Of a DNA stretch of 64,000 bases, positions 28,801 through 39,171 are shown in pieces (the stretch's first letter is position 1; each line of letters starts with the position of its first letter). Below the pieces are notes generated by a model. It saw nothing but the letters and a program-made list of their open reading frames with translations. It was not told the origin of the DNA and ran no database searches. The DNA is from Paragorgia papillata (taxonomy: Eukaryota; Cnidaria; Anthozoa; Scleralcyonacea; Coralliidae): the NCBI GenBank assembly GCA_035771165.1, contig JAWNZC010000013.1, positions 473,501 through 537,500 of the forward strand, in the 5' to 3' direction. The position numbers and the translations under genes are program-made.

Positions 28801-31800
28801 CTGCAACAGCAACACTATACTGAAATGATAAATATTTCATTGTTTTCTAGAACAAATCGTTGCGTCTTTTGCGCAAAGATATACGAAACTTAGACAGGTT
28901 AAGGTCTTGTAATAAACCTTCATTGAAAACCCTTTCGAATTGTTTACAAATCGCCGCTGGGTTTGGCAAGAATATAGAAAGATAAGTCATCGAACATGAA
29001 ACTTGATATTCGATCAAAAGTGATGCCCATCAAAATTGTGTGACCGTGACGCTTTTCGATTTTTTGAAGAATAGGAAATTTATCTTTAAACTTTGACTTG
29101 GATTAAAAAAACTGACAAATATTTCCTGCTGAAAAATTTCGTGCCAACAACTTTTACAAACAATCTCCTGGCATCGGCGCTGCCGGACATTTTCCAGCAC
29201 TGCAGAAATCTTTTCTGAGTAAGCTCGCAAAAGTACCATGTCGGTGGTTTTATACCTGATAAAACTTATTGACGTCAGAAAGAATACTAATGAACATAGA
29301 AATTTATTTAAAGTTGTCATCTTTTATTTCAATTGAATGAATCATAGCAAAATCAACCAATAACGGAACGTTTTTTAAGCTGTTAAGTGTAGGTTAAGCA
29401 TCTAATCCGAAGTTTATTACCGAGCTTGTGACTAGGTTCTATGGTTATTGCGAGGTTCATATAAGGTTGGCCAAGTTTATAACCCGTATATAAAGCGCGC
29501 TACATCAAAGAAAACCGATTTGATCATATTATAAGCTTGATAAAACACTACTGTTTGTGTTTTAAACATTACTTAACATCCTTTAACTACATCTCACGCG
29601 TTTAAACGCTACAGGTTTGGAAGGCAATGGAAGCACATATGACTGTGAATTTGCAACCTTAGCTCTCCATTCGAACCTCTGTAGCTAAATGGTTAGAGCG
29701 TCTCACCTGGATTTTTATTGTTTTAAATTCTAGGAGTTTGGTCTGAAACCGGTCGTTGGAGATCTGGTCTTCAAAGAAAAGTTGGTAACAACCTCTGCAG
29801 TTGGTAAGTTTATTATCATTTATCAACAAGGGTCGATCATTCCAAATCGCTCTCTGACATCTTTCGTTTAGTAGGCCATTATAGTTAAGACCGTGCTTAG
29901 AGCACTTGTACCATTGAACTATAAGAAGACTGGAACGATAACTCATGGGGGGATTTTGAAGCCAGTGCCAGTCCCTTTGCAGGTAGCTCCCGTGCTTCAA
30001 GTTACTTAATTTTCATCCTGCCATATATTTTGTTTGGGACGATACCAAATTACTCCAATTGGCTTCAATTTGATGTATAGTATAAGTTTCCTCGTTATTT
30101 TAAACTTTTTAAAATGTAGTAAATGTTCGACCATATTTCGCTGGAAAATAACACTAAGAAACTTGTTGTAGTTTTTCTGAGTTTTGAGCTGAAAAAATAT
30201 AAAAACAACTGCCATTTTGTAACGTTCGGCGAACAAAATGGCAATTGTTTTTATATTTTTTAATTATTTCCCTTTTAGCTAAAGTCTTGAAATTTCTATA
30301 CCAAATAGCATTTTTCAATAGCTTCAGTTTCATATACAGCCCAACGTTCAGCGTTAAGTATTTCAGCTTAAAACTCAGAAAAACTAACATTCAAAGATTT
30401 TTGGCTTCATCCATTCATAAGTTTACTTAGAGTTCAATGACTTGTACTGTATAAAAGCGAGAAAAACGGTCGTAAAACAAATGTTGTTGTTCTTTTAAGG
30501 AGCTGCCAACGACATCGAGCTGTCAGAAAACCAGGAGACGACCCTACACACGAATAAGGTGGCGGTCAAGGCGCTGACTGAAGATGACCTTGAACGTGGC
30601 TCGTATTCTATCCATGACGTGATCATCCCGTTGCCAGGATACGATGTCGAGTACCCGAGGCACGAAGCGAAGACTTGGTACGAAACTCTCCTGGCAGCTG
30701 ATGGGCTGGATATCAACAACATGCGACACAAAGTGAAAGACTTCTCCCTGTCAGGAACATACAGGTAAGGACACTTATAAAAGTATAGTGCTGCGTAGGC
30801 AGTGTTTTGGATAGAGCAAATCGAAACGTATTTGGGGGGGGGGGGGGGGGGGGGGGGCAGGGAGGGTGAGTGACGACACTGAAAGCGGTTGCTCAAGGCA
30901 GTGTTACACTATGTAATTTTTCGTGCAACTTATCTCGCAATCTTGTTGCGACGTAAGTTGTACGAGAGATTGCATGTTGTAACATATAGGCCGCAATCAT
31001 CAAGTCTCGCAACATTTTTGTTGCAGCAAGCATTGCACGAAGTAGAATCACGCAACTATGGCAGCAACGGATTTTTGAAGCATTGCGCAGTGTAACACCC
31101 CTCTTGAAACTAGTCTCGCAACAATTTGCGCGATTAGCTAATAAAAATACGCTTTGTAAACGGCTCCAGTCCTCTTCGTTCACCTTTGCGAGACAAGTTG
31201 CAAGATATATTGTATAGTGTAACATCCCTGATCGTGCCGCTGCAATGCAAGATAAATTGCCTAGTGTATACGCGTCAAAACACCGGAGTTGTTCCATACT
31301 TGGCTGCAAGCAAGTTCTGCCAAAACCAATTGAGTGCTCGTCGGGTCCAAAATAACGACGTGTCAATAACAAGCCTAACGTAAAGGAATTTAATCACGTG
31401 AGTGAAAGAATGCAGTCTTTACGGCAAGTTTATTTTATATGGTTCTTTAGTTCTTTATTATGGCAGCGTTCGACGTTACATCTCAAGGACGCAAACACTA
31501 CCGTGGGAAATCCACGACATATTTACATCGGGTACATATAAGACGTTGACTTGCGAGATATTTTCAACGATCGAAACGGTTTTTGTTCACCTCTCTCACG
31601 TGATTACATTCCGTTGCGTGTGGCTAGTTATAGACGCTTCGTTATTTTGCGATCGGCGAATACTCTACTGATTTTGGTAGCTGTCACAAGGCTACTCCAA
31701 CAAGTCGTCAGCGGGATGCATTCGCACTGGTTGTTCTCGCTTTGTTAACAAGTCTGCAATAGGTTGTTGATAATTTGTAACAAGATTGATGATTCCGTGC

Positions 31801-32369
31801 AACGGACTTGTGAGAAGTTGTTCGCGAACCACGATTTGCAGTTAACAAGTTGCTACAAGGTTGACAACAAGAAGCTTGTATTGGCTTGATAAAATCACAA
31901 CTTGTTAACCAGCCTGCTACAACCTCCGTTTGTTTCGGGGAGAAGTGACGAGTATAGGCGAAGCCCGTGATCGAGCACTCTGGCGGAAAGAATTTTGAAA
32001 TGGCGTGGTGAGATACAATTTAGTTCGTTCTGAGACACAACATTGATGTATTTTTTATCTTCGTCTTATCATCCATTTACCAACAACTCTCTCTTTCTCT
32101 CTCCATTCACTTTAAGACAAATGATTGTCCAGCCGCATAACGTGCAGTGGAAGATGTTTCGCTACAACGATCCAACCATTCCATTGGTTCTCACAGACCT
32201 CGGTCGCTTGCGAGGCGATGCCGAGCCAGTGTCGGAAGCGGACGGAAAATACGAGGCTCTTCGAATAGAACTCGGTTTGCCATCCTCCTCGTACGCGACC
32301 ATGGCTGTTCGCGAAATTCTTAAAACTGAGACCTCTCCGTCATTTCATTCTTCACTCAATGAACACTGA
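21403..32369 (+). CDS. PUS7: pseudouridylate synthase 7 (TruD family)
   Basis: Six exons join in frame with GT-AG introns: 21403-22021, 24407-24919, 26016-26320, 29734-29803, 30500-30764, 32117-32369 (674 aa; human PUS7 is 661). The ATG at 21403 (MAEFFDEEVLPKKRQKLD) gives the usual acidic/basic N-terminus. Family motifs follow: GFSGILKQRYSDFVV (about 115), GEYCHFSLYKENKDTM and the catalytic YAGTKDGRAVTVQ with nucleophile Asp near 281. Next come INYFGLQRFG, LMYVHAYQSYIWN, YSIHDVIIPLPGYDVEYP and LDINNMRHKVKDFSLSG. The enzyme isomerises uridine to pseudouridine in tRNA (position 13), U2 snRNA and UNUAR-type mRNA sites, mainly in the nucleus. All core motifs are present, so the gene looks functional despite introns of up to 3.4 kb filled with transposons and a minisatellite. 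An ATTAAA poly(A)-like signal lies near 32489. Confidence 0.96.
22022..22765 (+). other. PUS7 intron 1, low-complexity MITE-like part
   Basis: It contains repeated AGTAGC/AGTAATGG-CCC words (22200-22260, 22610-22765) such as CCTGAAAGTAA before C-runs, typical of a decayed inverted-repeat element. No ORF or complete element was resolved. Confidence 0.4.
22766..23935. mobile_element. 1.2-kb TIR element interrupted by another MITE
   Basis: The left arm (CAGGAAATTTGTCCCC at 22790, then CTTTACTTTATCTTATAACG and CTAGTTCTGAAAACAAGTTT to about 23060) is mirrored at 23745-23931. A C-run of about 60 bp sits in the left arm (22866-22923). The element at 23128-23690 lies between the arms. Confidence 0.7.
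23128..23690. mobile_element. MITE family C (TTATATGGCTGG / GGTTAATAAG)
   Basis: It starts after (TA)n with TTATATGGCTGGGCTTGTTT and CACGCTGATTGGTTGCTGAG. It ends with an inner hairpin, GGGAAAGTATTTGCCCTCGG and its complement, then GAACTCGGTTAATAAGCC. Relatives are at 36446-37180, 37184-37750 and (reverse) 55866-56330. Confidence 0.75.
24040..24262. mobile_element. 223-bp MITE
   Basis: The arms GCCCTAATCAAACGAGAACG and CAAGTCATCGCAAGTTGGCA are mirrored exactly at the right end. It lies in PUS7 intron 1, 145 bp before exon 2. Confidence 0.85.
24924..25928. repeat. ~20-bp minisatellite in PUS7 intron 2
   Basis: Tandem units of TGTGAGACCTTACGTTACAT with variants (TTGCGTTGC, GACCTCACG, GCGACCTTATG) and longer 40-60-bp higher-order repeats at 25500-25800. 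The first unit begins only a few bases after the exon 2 donor, and the MITE 24950-25342 splits the array. Frames through it are artefacts. Confidence 0.9.
24950..25342. mobile_element. 393-bp palindromic MITE with TA TSD
   Basis: Arms of more than 110 bp start CTACGGTTCCGGTTTGAGCG and end in the complement. TA is duplicated at 24948-24949 and 25343-25344 (Tc1/mariner-like). It sits inside the first unit of the minisatellite that fills the rest of this intron region. Confidence 0.8.
26352..27336. mobile_element. 985-bp TIR element
   Basis: The ends CAGTGAACTCTATATAAGGA plus CTGGAACGATACCT are mirrored at 27301-27336. Shorter similarity continues inward (TTTTGAAGCC; GGCTTCATCC). A decayed relative is at 29912-30440. 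It lies in PUS7 intron 3; no TSD was resolved. Confidence 0.75.
27351..27947. mobile_element. ~597-bp TIR element, copy 2
   Basis: Nearly identical to 4274-4871 in the same orientation. The flanks share CTTACAC (27344-27350 and 27948-27954), giving a 7-bp TSD, or 8 bp if one terminal C is counted as target. Confidence 0.8.
28039..28337 (+). mobile_element. 5S rRNA-derived SINE, full-length copy
   Basis: Head GGGTGGCGTGTGCTGTTAGG, then a 5S-like block at 28083-28132 (GGTTAGTACTTGGATGGGTG, ACCGTCTGGGAATA) matching the 5S rRNA internal control region. It continues through CGAGGGTTTTTCGC, a GGTTTTCCTCCCTCCGTAAA core and a GTTTACGACGTTAAATAAAT tail. This is the best reference copy in the window. 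It lies in PUS7 intron 3, same strand. Confidence 0.88.
28402..28510 (+). mobile_element. tRNA-derived SINE
   Basis: A box TGGCTCAATGG (28408-28418) and consensus B box GGTTCGAATCC (28452-28462) with a good T stem. The anticodon arm does not fold and the acceptor pairing is imperfect, so a functional tRNA is unlikely. The same head family recurs at 29674, 54391 and 59180. Confidence 0.65.
29674..29712 (+). mobile_element. SINE head fragment next to PUS7 exon 4
   Basis: CCTCTGTAGCTAAATGGTTA plus GAGCGTCTCACCTGG matches the A-box half of the tRNA-headed SINE family. It stops about 20 bp before the exon 4 splice acceptor (29733), so SINE-derived DNA lies where the branch point and polypyrimidine tract would be expected. 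Confidence 0.6.
29912..30440. mobile_element. decayed TIR element
   Basis: The left end CATTGAACTATAAGAAGACT plus GGAACGATAAC resembles the end of the 26352 element. The right end is TTGGCTTCATCC...AGAGTTCAATG. Inside, a long inverted pair (GGCAATTGTTTTTATATTTT against 30190-30235) makes a central stem. Confidence 0.55.
30894..31107. mobile_element. MITE with GTGTTACACT ends
   Basis: Left CAAGGCAGTGTTACACTATG, right the complement of CAAGAGGGGTGTTACACTGC, with repeated TCGCAAC/GTTGCGA words. A further GTATAGTGTAACATCCC at about 31212 suggests a second, overlapping copy. It lies in PUS7 intron 5, after a G-run at 30834-30857. Confidence 0.6.
31270..32116 (+). other. distal PUS7 intron 5, nothing recognised
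   Basis: No exon, RNA or clear element. CAACAAG/CTTGTTA words at 31690-31920 hint at an old palindromic MITE. Confidence 0.4.
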
Positions 32370-32639
32370 CTTGGGGGAACCTCTTTTTGCAAAGGTTGCT
32401 GCGGGGGATGTTGTGTTAGGTAGTGAATTGTTTTTATGCTTGTTTTTTTTATGCCTTGGTTTCACGAGCGATTGTGTTTGTAAGATGAATTAAAATGTTG
32501 ACGAGAAGGTATATAGCGCGTCTTGAAATCACGCTCGATAATAGCACAGAATAAGGCAACAACATGACTATTGAAGGGCATATTGTATATTTAAACTAAC
32601 CTTATTTATACTGAATAACTCTATCAGTTATATCTAAAC

Positions 32640-32872
32640 TGTTATCCTCAGAGGTCCAGTAAGGGCCCACCCTCATTGGTCCAGTGTTACTACAGGAGGA
32701 AACCGGAGTACCCGGAGGAAACCTGTGGTGTTTGGTAGAGTCAAACTGGAAGCACTCTTCTCACATGCGGCCAAGGTGAATATTTTTAATTAGATAACTG
32801 CACCGTGCAGGAATTGAACCCGGCTCGCAGAGGTGAAAGGCACGTGCACTAACCACTGCGCCACCAACACCC
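32640..32872 (-). mobile_element. tRNA-derived SINE with conserved core
   Basis: Read on the minus strand, an A box TGGCGCAGTGG (32853-32863) and B box GGTTCAATTCC (32810-32820) are followed by a body holding GGTTTCCTCCGGGTACTCCG. That core resembles the CCGG-TTTTCCTCC core of the 5S-headed SINEs here and the strongly conserved central segment of V-SINE-like families. It lies 270 bp downstream of the PUS7 stop. Confidence 0.7.
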
Positions 32873-33225
32873 CTTGTGCCGTGGCCCGTGTCGTAAGATG
32901 TCCGAGCGGAGTGAGTGTGCAAACGTTACTACATAATCATTCTCAAATTCATTAATAATTCATGAGAATTTTACTCAATTAGACAGCTCCATTCCGTCAC
33001 GTGAATGGGCTGTGAAACACGGTAAAGCACTGCATCAAACACTAGTGTTTGATCTGTTTCTTCATCAAACACTAGAGTTTCATTTATGTTAATTAAACAG
33101 GAAACGCGATACGATTGAGTAAAATTGTATCACAAAACATCCACAAGTCCCACAACGGTGGCTCATTGGTTCATGAGCTTTTTCGTGTTTTGATACCGTG
33201 ATCAAACACTTGAACTCGTTTTTGA

Positions 33226-33533
33226 AATAGTACTTCAAAAGATGGTTTGGAAACTCAGCTAAAGTCTTCGTTCTATCTTTTTGTTCGTCTTTATGCATTT
33301 TTGTACACGGTGCACGGTCACTGAACACATTGTATTTTAGTATAATGAACGAATTATCCAATAGCAACGTTTAAGTTCAATCATGCACTCAACCGTGCTA
33401 TTTAAATATTAATAAACCTAAAACAAAGGATGTGCACGGTGTAAGGTACGGTTCAACATAAAATCCCAGCTCATTATAGGCGCTTTGAAGTTTGCCGAGT
33501 TTCCAGACCATATCTCGATTGACTATGGTTACT
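33226..33533. mobile_element. MITE family A, copy with altered left end
   Basis: The interior (GTGCACGGTGTAAGGTACGG, GGCGCTTTGAAGTTTGCCGA) and right end TCTCGATTGACTATG match the family. The left arm has diverged or been replaced, and no TSD is visible. Confidence 0.65.
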
Positions 33534-34159
33534 ACAAGGGCCACAAATATACAATATGACCGACAAATGTCATTATCATTATCATCAATATACAGGGTCA
33601 AAAAAGATTTAAAACATAAATGTTTTTGCTGACAGATGTTGTTTTTAACCTGGTCGGTTTTAGCGGGCTGCAAATGTATTTGAATCACCGTATGTCACAG
33701 GAAGTGTTTCGGTTGTGTTTTGTGCTGCTGAACCGATTTACGTTTATTTTAAATATTCCTTTACCTAATCTTTAAATGTTCAAGGCAGTTGGTAGTTTGT
33801 TTGCTTTGTTTTTGGCGAGCGTTTTTCTTCTTTCTTTACGAAAATGTTTTCCCGCGCCTTTTTCCCGTGTTCCTTCGGCGAGAAATGAGAAGCACCTACA
33901 CTCAACCAATCTGAATTGTTGTATTAAATCTATGTTATAATATATGTTAATTAAACTGCACGGATATAGTCACGGCTTTGCTTCCCGCCTACACATTGAA
34001 AAAGAATTGGCTTATCACATAAAATTTTTTTTAATGTTGTTTTTTTTACACTAAGAGCACTTAACTATTTTGGAGAAAATCCAACTATTTTGCTGTAAAA
34101 TGTATCTCGATGTCATTCATTTACCAAGAATAAATAAAATTGATTGAAATGTTCTTTAA

Positions 34160-34625
34160 AACCATTATTATTTTGTGTTCCGTACCTTGGTCAGTACAGT
34201 TTGCATTTGAAAAGAAAAATTCAAAAACTGATCTCTAAATCGTATCCTCACGTTTCTCTTCGAGTGGTCTTTAAACCCACTAGGCGTATTGAAAACTTTT
34301 TTCCCTTTAAGGATCGTGTCCCTACACACATGTGCTCATCTGTCATTTATTTACTTAAGTGTGGTAGCTGCAGTGCTACCTATCTTGGCAAAACGTCTCG
34401 CCATTTTATTGTTCGACAGAGAGAGCATTTGGGTGTTAACAAGAAGCGAGAAAAAATTAAAGGTCATGCTTCTAATAGATCATCGTTTGCAAACTAGTCA
34501 CGCCCTGTCCTTTGAGGATTTTTCTATATTAAGTAGATCATCTAATGAGCTTGACCTTTTTGATTCATGAGAGTCTTTTGATCCATCGCGTGATTCTCCG
34601 TCACTTAATTTTCAGCTACCGTCTA
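34160..34625 (+). pseudogene. Penelope-like element GIY-YIG endonuclease fragment
   Basis: The frame from about 34160 reads VPYLGQYSLHLKRKI, then LRVVFKPTRRIENFFPFKD and IYLLKCGSCSATYLGKT (GIY-YIG core), then RQREHLG. A frameshift near 34490 moves the continuation SHALSFEDFSILSRSSNELD into another frame. This is the linker plus C-terminal endonuclease of a Penelope-like retroelement; the reverse transcriptase part is absent. It is broken and cannot be functional. Confidence 0.85.
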
Positions 34626-34784
34626 TTCCCATTTTTCCCACTGTTCACTATTCATGTTATTACTTACTCACTTCCTCTTTATCTAATATAAAAGCTTGCA
34701 TGCTCAATTGTAATTACAATTCTAAAACTCATTAATAATTCATGAGGAAAATTCAAAAGAAATTAAAGTTTAATCAATGTCTGT

Positions 34785-35400
34785 TTACCCCGGTACAGAA
34801 CTGATATCAGTGTCTGTAAATGTGATACAGAACTGTTTAAAAAAACATCAGTTCTGTATCACATTTACAGACACTGATCATATCAGTTCTGTAGCAAATG
34901 TACAGACACTTCGCATTCAACTATCTTGAGTGGGGTACGCTGGTAGCGTCCTCATACAAGATGAAGATGCAAACATTTGTTGCCCAACAACGTTTGTTGG
35001 ATTAATAACAAATGATGGCCATTTATGCCACGTCACTTAGAATAGAAAATGTGGGATTAATATTAAATTAAAGCGCATGCTCGTATCACTAATTTAATAA
35101 TCGTAGCCTATTAAACCTTACCTCCAAGGTTTATCAGCTGTTAACATGATTTATTTTTGTTTAGTTACCTTAATAGGCGTTTTAGAAGTCATTTACAGAA
35201 TTCGTGTCCGTTCTGTATCGGAATACAGGCACTCGGCTTCGCCTTGTGTCTGTATACCCCAATACAGAACGGCCACTCATTCTGTAAATAGTACTTCTTA
35301 CATTACTGATGATGGTTCAAGTAGGAACCGAAACGTATTAAGAAATAAAATGCTTTTCGTCTTGTTTTTACGCTTCCTCATTCTAAAAAAAGAAATGTTA
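34785..35400. mobile_element. palindromic remnants downstream of the Penelope fragment
   Basis: ATCAGTTCTGTATCACATTT and its complement form a hairpin at 34797-34912. At 35195-35290 a second inverted pair (CCGTTCTGTAT / ATACAGAACGG) is followed by GATGATGGTTCAAGTAGGAA and CCGAAACGT, a motif often near Penelope-like termini. It may be the terminal region of that element. Confidence 0.45.
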
Positions 35401-35625
35401 AAGTAAACACTTCTAGTTCCCGATGAATTACAATGAACCCTGCACTTTTGTCAGCTGAAATATTTGTAATAGCACACATTCGTACCTTGTATTCGTGGTA
35501 TTTGGAGTATTTTGTCAAACCGCGTGCCATGTTTTTGTTGAGTCACGTCCAACAGTGTTATTTCCTGTATTCTAATCGCTTTTGTTTCCTGGTTTGCTTA
35601 AAACCCCATTAATCAACTTACCGTG

Positions 35626-35962
35626 TTATAGTCAGTTTCAGCTTGCTTTTGAAATTCGTTTGTCAACATTCGTTGGAAGGTTGGGAACTTGGTACGGAAG
35701 TTCGCGAAGTTCATTGTGAAGTTCGTCGTGAAGTTCGAATTTAATAAGCTTTGAATTGAATTCCTTTGGTAAAATCACGGAGAAGAAGATTATTTGTTGT
35801 ATAGAATATAATAATAGATACTTGGTTAAGCAGAAACAAATTGCCGTCTTAAATTTGTATCTACCTCGCAACGTAGTTCGGAACATTGCAACGTAGGTTC
35901 GGAATGTTCATTTCAATTATACATATCGGATTTCATGAAAAGCAAGCTGAAACGGACTATAA
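35626..35962. mobile_element. MITE with TATAGTC ends
   Basis: TATAGTCAGTTTCAGCTTGC at the left and the complement of TATAGTCCGTTTCAGCTTGC at the right. The interior repeats GAAGTTCG words. Confidence 0.75.
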
Positions 35963-36032
35963 ACGTCGTGTTGGCAGCCCCCCTCTCAACGACAATCCGT
36001 TGTTCGCCACGGTTTGCTGTTTTATGCCTTGT

Positions 36033-36402
36033 TTACATGCCTTGTTTACATGAAGCGGATTGAGTGTTCAAATCAACTCCCATGTTTTTTCTCCTTGTTG
36101 TGTTTACATGAAGAAGATTAAAAGTTTTCTTTCTGATCGAAACGAATGGCTGAAGTCAATCCACGAAGTTGAGTGGATTGACTTGAGATTCAAGCAAGGA
36201 TCGACTTGAATGTCTCCAATCTGATTCATCTATAAACACGGTTTGACTTGAAAATTACACACGAGTGAAGTTAGTGCGTGTTGTATACGTGGCGGACATT
36301 GAGGAATGCCCAGAAAATAGTCAGTTGAAAAACCGCTTACAAATCGGATTCTCCATGTAAACATGTGCCCGGATTGACTTTTGACCTGTAAACAGGGCCT
36401 TA
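36033..36402. mobile_element. MITE family B, uninterrupted copy
   Basis: It begins GCCTTGTTTACATGAAGCGG and ends GACCTGTAAACAGGGCCTT. The interior holds the hairpin GTCAATCCACGAAG/TTGAGTGGATTGAC and TCTGATCGAAACG. It carries the empty site (ACATTGAGGAATGCC at 36297) for the insertion found at 53716-54199. Confidence 0.75.
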
Positions 36403-36445
36403 GTTTAATCCTTTCCTTTAACTGGATTTCCCCCGTGAGGAGTAA

Positions 36446-37750
36446 TATTAACTACTTATTGACCGAGCGTGAGGTCTGTACTAGTGAAATAACGGACCGA
36501 TGTTTTTTTAGTACGGACCGAGACGAGCGCAGCGAGTTGAGGTCTGTGCAAAAAACAGAGGTCCGATATTTCACTAGTACAGACCGAACAAGCGAGGTCA
36601 ATAAGTAGTTTATTATATGGCCATAAATGTTGTGAACGTTCTGTGAAAACTCGACCCATCTTTCTTGAGAACTAAACGAAAATGGCAGACATTTTCCCAT
36701 TTTTAAAGTACTTTACGTTGAGCTAGAATCCTGAACTTTCTACCCCAAATAGTCATTTTCAATTGCTTTTGTTTGACATATTGCTCAAGATCGTACGTTA
36801 AGTAGTTTGAATAAAAAATCATCTGGAATTCTAATACTTGTGAGAAGTAAATGTTATTACGAACAATGTTACGAACGTTTTGGACATTTTAAAAACTTTC
36901 ACAAAACGTGGAAACTCGAACTATACATCAAATGAAAGCGTATAAAATTTCTAACAACATACCTGCACGATATATTTCAACAATGAGTAGTTCTGAAATT
37001 ATAATCCATCTTGTTGCATATACTTACTACATGACTGCCATTTTGTTTATAAAACTTACGGTCCCGAACGGCAGATTCCGCTCTGAGCGGGCGGATACGG
37101 GAAATATCCGACCGCTTATGAACCAATCAAATTACAGGATTTCCGTATTCGGACCTCTCAGCGCTGCTGCCATATAATAACTGGTATTATTATATGGCTG
37201 GATTTGATTTCCGGTCCGTACGCAAAACGACGCACGCTGATTGGTTCCTGAGAGGTCGGGATTTTACGATATTGACCTCGGGTCAATACGCTTTTTTCTT
37301 GGCCCTGTAATTTTTGGCGAGAAAATTTCTGAGTTGATTTGAATACAAATAAAATAGAACTAGGTATCTTTATTCAAATATTCTGAACAATAAAATGTGT
37401 TGGAACATTACTGCTGGTTTTCTTTAAAGCTGTTTATTTAAAAACATGACAAATAAAAGCCGAACTAGTACTGGTGTAAACAAGGCCAAGTAGCGACACG
37501 AAAAAGTTAACAGGTACGTATAAGGTAAACAGCATACTCCGAAGACGAAAACAACACTCGAAGCTTTTTAATAAAGTGAACCAATAGCCGTATAATAAAT
37601 TCCTTATTAACGTCGTTTGCTCGGTCTGTACGGGAAAGTATTTGCCCTCGGTTTTATCGCACAAACCTCGCTCCTTCGTCGCTCGGTCTGTACGAAAACC
37701 TCAGGCAAATACTTTCCCATACAGACCTCGCACTCGGTTAATAAGTCCTT
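36446..37750. mobile_element. two MITE family C copies back to back
   Basis: 36446-37180 (reverse) starts CTTATTGACCGAGCGTGAGG and ends GCTGCTGCCATATAATAA. 37184-37750 (forward) starts TTATTATATGGCTGGATTTG and ends CGCACTCGGTTAATAAGTCC. Together they make a roughly 1.3-kb inverted dimer centred at about 37182. Confidence 0.7.
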
Positions 37751-37937
37751 ATTAGCCAGAGTAGGATACATAAGGCTTGAGAGTTGAATGCCACTTAAGA
37801 AGACTTTATACAGTAGTTTTGAGGTGCTCAGACTCCATTTATGCGCTCGTTCCATGTTTAACTCTTTCCCGTTGCCTTTGGTGGATTTTTGAGAGTCGGA
37901 TGCCGTATTGCCTCTGTAATTAGGGACTTTAAGATTC

Positions 37938-38054
37938 AGGCCCCGTTTACACTAGAGCAAAAGTATCTGGATTCACATTGTTTTTTATTCCCATGCATGA
38001 GGATGAAAAACAATGTGAATCCGCGGATGCTTTTGCTCTAGTGTAAACGGGCCT
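37938..38054. mobile_element. 117-bp palindromic MITE
   Basis: Nearly perfect palindrome: AGGCCCCGTTTACACTAGAG plus CAAAAGTATCTGGATTCACA and complement, with a short spacer around GCATGAGG. A relative is at 44363-44460. Confidence 0.85.
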
Positions 38055-38420
38055 CAGACAACGGACTACGCGGCTACGGTAGAAAGTTTAACAGTGGTAT
38101 TAAATGGTGGTGTATTTATACATTCAAATTTCAAGACACATAATCGCACGGATTCGTTTTGTTCTTCAATTCTTGAAGAAAAACACTTGTTCAATCTATT
38201 TAGTCGCGAGAGTAATGTTAAGCTTCTCCAAGGCTTCTGTAGTGACTCAGGTTTCGCGTTGTCTTTACAACGTCAAAATGCTTTTTCGACGTTGTCAACG
38301 GAGTCACGACGGCGTAAAGATTACTCTTGGGACCTTCATTTACAAAAGTTCTTTGTATATGACATAAAATTCTGTTGTGCAAACACGTTGCCGTAGTCGT
38401 AGTCGCTGTGTTTTCTTATA

Positions 38421-38590
38421 AAGCCTGGTTTCCATATAGCCGTAAGAGCCGGCGCATGGCTGCGGCAAGGGGCGATGGTCCAATCGTAGACAGTGTTGAA
38501 TTAGCCAGCAATAAAAAGCTGTATGCGATTGCACCATTGCCCTTTGCCGGCCATGCCGCCGGTTCTTACGGCTATATGGAAACCAGGCTT
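38421..38590. mobile_element. 170-bp palindromic MITE
   Basis: The arms AAGCCTGGTTTCCATATAGC and CGTAAGAGCCGGCGCATGGC are mirrored at 38545-38590. Confidence 0.85.
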
Positions 38591-39171
38591 AATAAAGTCC
38601 CTAATCATTCAGTATTGTTTATTTGATTGGATTATTTGATCTCACGAGAATTCCGTGGAATAAAAAGTGGATGGACAAGTAAGATGGACAAATTAAAACC
38701 TTCTTCTCAGATCTGAGAAGCTCATTGGGGGTCGACAAGCTATCGTGCGAGTTTTCACAGACTGAATTCAATTACAGGTGTATATCCAGGCTCTGCATTA
38801 CCAAAAAAACTCACGTGAACACGAGGCAAATTCCAGCCGTCTTACTAGGGCTACAATCGTTGCCAAAATTGTTGGCACGAAACACACAATGCATTAATTC
38901 CTAAAATTATGTACAAAAACATCGCCCCCCCCCCCCCTCCCTGTTCAATGTTGCTTAGAAATGAAATGCAAAATATGTTCAGTGGAAATTGTTATCAACA
39001 TTGAATGGGGGGGGGGGGGGGAGGGGGGTGGCAGATGTTATTTAACCCAAGGTTTCCGAGTGATTTTGACCAGGATTGCAGCGCTTGGCTGTTGGTGCAC
39101 CTGTCTCGGCTAGGACAACATTGGGATTGGGGGTGGGGGGGAGGGGAGGGGGGTAATTTTAATGCCGACGC
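38591..39171. other. intergenic, C/G runs only
   Basis: It holds two homopolymer-rich spots (C-run near 38924, G-run near 39007) beside copies of a word pair (GGCTACAATCGTTGCCAAAA) that recurs inverted at 40530-40555. No gene was seen. Confidence 0.45.
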
